Part shown: one piece after another, positions 62,200-64,000 of the stretch | Position numbering within the stretch: the first letter of the stretch is position 1 | How the letters are laid out: every line of letters begins with the position of its first letter | The notes under the pieces: model-generated | The model's database searches: none | What the model was told of the DNA's origin: nothing | What the model saw: the letters and a program-made list of their open reading frames with translations, nothing else | From: VAZQ01 sp963756715 | Lineage (GTDB): Bacteria; Pseudomonadota; Alphaproteobacteria; Rhizobiales; Xanthobacteraceae | Direction: 5' to 3' | DNA length: 64,000 bases | NCBI GenBank assembly: GCA_963756715.1 | Contig: CAVWOV010000019.1 | Location: 1-64,000, forward strand | Program-made: the position numbers and the translations under genes

Positions 62200-64000
62200 A
62201 TGTTCAAGATATTCGAACGATTGCTGAACCCGACCGACACGCCCGAACAGGCCGAACCGCCGGCCAGCTTCACGGCGTTCTTCTGGCACTTCATCCGCCA
62301 GTCGAAGGGGCTGTTCGTCGCGCTGTTCGCGGCCGGTTTCGTGGTGGCGCTGCTCGATTCGACGATCCCGGTCTTCATGGGCCGCATCGTCACGCTGATC
62401 ACCGAGAGCCCGCCGCAGGAACTTTTCGCGCACTACTGGCCGCACCTGATCGGCATGGCGCTGGTGCTGCTGATCGCGCGGCCGCTCGCAATGACGACGC
62501 AGAATCTCATCGCCAACCAGGCGGTCGCCGCGAATGTGTCGAACCGTATCCGCTGGCAGAACCACTGGTACGTGGTGCGCCAGTCCTGGACGTTCTTCCA
62601 GAACGACTTCGCCGGTCGCATCGCCAACCGCGTGATGCAGACCGGGCCGGCGATCCGCGAGACTATGGTCGCGATGCTGACCAGCGTCTGGTACATCCTG
62701 GTTTACGGCACCGCCGCACTCATTCTGCTCGCGCGCGCCGATCCCATACTCGCGCTGCCGATCGTGCTGTGGTTTGTCGGCTATATGATCTTCCTGCGCA
62801 TCATCGTGCCGCGCATGCGGGACCGCTCGAAGGAAGTGTCGGAAGGCCGCTCGATGCTCACCGGGCGGATCGTCGACAGCTACACCAACATCCTGACGGT
62901 GAAACTGTTCGCCCGCGCGCGCGAAGAGGACGCTTATGTGCGCGACGCAATCGATCAGCATACCGGGCTGTTCTACCGCTCGCTGCGGCTCAACACGATG
63001 TTCGGGTTGTGCCTCTCCTCGCTCAACGCGATGATGGTCACAGGCACGGCCGGGCTATCACTCGTGCTATGGACGCAGGGCAAGGTCGAGATCGGCACCG
63101 TCGCGATGGCGCTGCCGCTCGCCTGGCAGATCGTCAATATCGCCGGCTGGGTCGCGTGGCAGATCACCTCGATCTTCGAGAACATCGGCGTCATCCAGGA
63201 GGGCATGATGACGATTGCCCGCCCGATCGCGCTCACCGACCAGCCCGATGCGCCCGAGCTTAAGGTGACGCGCGGCGAGATCCGGTTCGAAGATGTGAGT
63301 TTCGGCTACGGCCGCGAAGCGTTGGCCCGCGCCGACGGCACGCCGCGGTCTGGAGCGGTGATCGATGACCTCACGCTGACGGTCAAGCCTGGCGAAAAGA
63401 TCGGTTTGATCGGGCGGTCGGGCGCCGGCAAGTCGACGCTGGTGAACATCCTGCTGCGCTTCTTCGATCTCGAAGGCGGCCGTATCCTGATCGACGGCCA
63501 GGACATCGCGACGGTGACCCAGGAGAGCCTGCGCGCGCAAATCTCGATGGTGACGCAGGATACCTCGCTGCTGCATCGCTCGATCCGCGAAAACATCCGC
63601 TACGGCCGTCCACGAGCGACGGATGCGGAGATCGTCGAGGCGGCGAAGCTTGCGCACGCCGACGAGTTCATCCACGAACTCGAGGACTGGAAAAAGCGAT
63701 CAGGCTACGACGCGCAGGTCGGCGAGCGCGGAGTGAAGCTCTCCGGCGGCCAGCGCCAGCGTATCGCGATCGCCCGCGTGATCCTCAAGGACGCACCGAT
63801 CCTGGTGCTCGATGAGGCCACCTCCGCGCTCGACAGCGAGGTCGAGGCTGCAATCCAATCGTCGCTCGGCACCTTGATGGCCGGCAAGACGGTGATCGCG
63901 ATTGCGCACCGTCTCTCGACCATCGCCCGCATGGACCGATTGGTCGTGCTCGACCGCGGCCGCATCGTCGAGCAAGGCACGCACGGCGAACTCTTGGCGC
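62200..64000 (+). CDS. ABC transporter, fused permease and ATPase (partial, continues past window)
   Basis: At least 600 residues from ATG 62200, open to the window edge. The N-terminal domain has six membrane helices (including LFVALFAAGFVVALLDSTIP and YWPHLIGMALVLLIARPLAM). The ATPase has Walker A GRSGAGKST, Q-loop VTQDTSLLHRSI, signature LSGGQRQR, Walker B ILVLDEAT and H-loop IAHRLST. It is of the exporter type (MsbA/heme-lipid-like half transporter). Substrate unknown. Confidence 0.9.
   Translation, partial: MFKIFERLLNPTDTPEQAEPPASFTAFFWHFIRQSKGLFVALFAAGFVVALLDSTIPVFMGRIVTLITESPPQELFAHYWPHLIGMALVLLIARPLAMTTQNLIANQAVAANVSNRIRWQNHWYVVRQSWTFFQNDFAGRIANRVMQTGPAIRETMVAMLTSVWYILVYGTAALILLARADPILALPIVLWFVGYMIFLRIIVPRMRDRSKEVSEGRSMLTGRIVDSYTNILTVKLFARAREEDAYVRDAIDQHTGLFYRSLRLNTMFGLCLSSLNAMMVTGTAGLSLVLWTQGKVEIGTVAMALPLAWQIVNIAGWVAWQITSIFENIGVIQEGMMTIARPIALTDQPDAPELKVTRGEIRFEDVSFGYGREALARADGTPRSGAVIDDLTLTVKPGEKIGLIGRSGAGKSTLVNILLRFFDLEGGRILIDGQDIATVTQESLRAQISMVTQDTSLLHRSIRENIRYGRPRATDAEIVEAAKLAHADEFIHELEDWKKRSGYDAQVGERGVKLSGGQRQRIAIARVILKDAPILVLDEATSALDSEVEAAIQSSLGTLMAGKTVIAIAHRLSTIARMDRLVVLDRGRIVEQGTHGELLA

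Overview
The window is GC-rich, mostly intact chromosomal DNA that looks alphaproteobacterial (order Hyphomicrobiales, probably near Xanthobacteraceae or Nitrobacteraceae). The signs are a tRNA-Pro(CGG) of alphaproteobacterial type, clade-typical small families (TIGR02301, DUF992, NrtR-like and BigR regulators), many Bug-type solute receptors, candidate EcfG promoters (GGAAC-N16-CGTT), and dispersed CCCTCTCCCCGC-type palindromes. This is inference from family content; I saw no phage, transposase, integrase or CRISPR array.

Layout. 0-7 kb: tRNA-Pro, a Sua5-type t6A enzyme, an FAD-linked 2-hydroxyacid dehydrogenase, a ferric-reductase-like membrane protein with a Tat-exported partner, PBP4, an SRAP DNA-repair protein and a Nudix hydrolase. 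7-12.9 kb: two exported or anchored glycoside-hydrolase-like proteins on either side of small stress-type proteins behind a candidate EcfG promoter. 12.9-25.4 kb: housekeeping genes (dihydroorotase, ygfZ-tag, HD hydrolase, phosphatase, NrtR-like regulator, HdeD, patatin plus GntP permease, AI-2E permease, membrane metallophosphoesterase, LapA). 25.7-48.4 kb: a large catabolic and transport island with four Bug receptors, TctBA, a LivHMGF-type ABC transporter with no LivK, two D-2-hydroxyacid dehydrogenases, a short dikinase-like protein, a DddP-like M24 protein, a LysR regulator, two 3-hydroxyisobutyrate-dehydrogenase-like enzymes, an aromatic-ring FAD monooxygenase, a cupin, an alpha/beta hydrolase and a cyclase. 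48.5-57.4 kb: MsrP, TSUP permease, EF-G-like GTPase, DUF992 protein, aspartate aminotransferase, an iron-type solute receptor and a glutathione transferase. 57.5-60.2 kb: a sulfide-detoxification locus (persulfide dioxygenase, BigR, rhodanese, TSUP exporter) with a clear two-site candidate operator. 60.3-64 kb: a small membrane protein with a strong terminator, a PQQ sugar dehydrogenase behind a second EcfG-type promoter, and an ABC exporter cut by the window edge.

The island reads as uptake and oxidation of small organic acids or aromatics: Bug and ABC uptake, ring hydroxylation, hydrolysis or cyclase steps, and hydroxyacid dehydrogenases feeding central metabolism. No substrate can be fixed from sequence alone. 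Eight otherwise convincing genes each carry a single-base frameshift and one carries an in-frame stop. Because one of them is the normally essential t6A gene, I suspect indel errors in the assembly for most of these rather than eight real pseudogenes.
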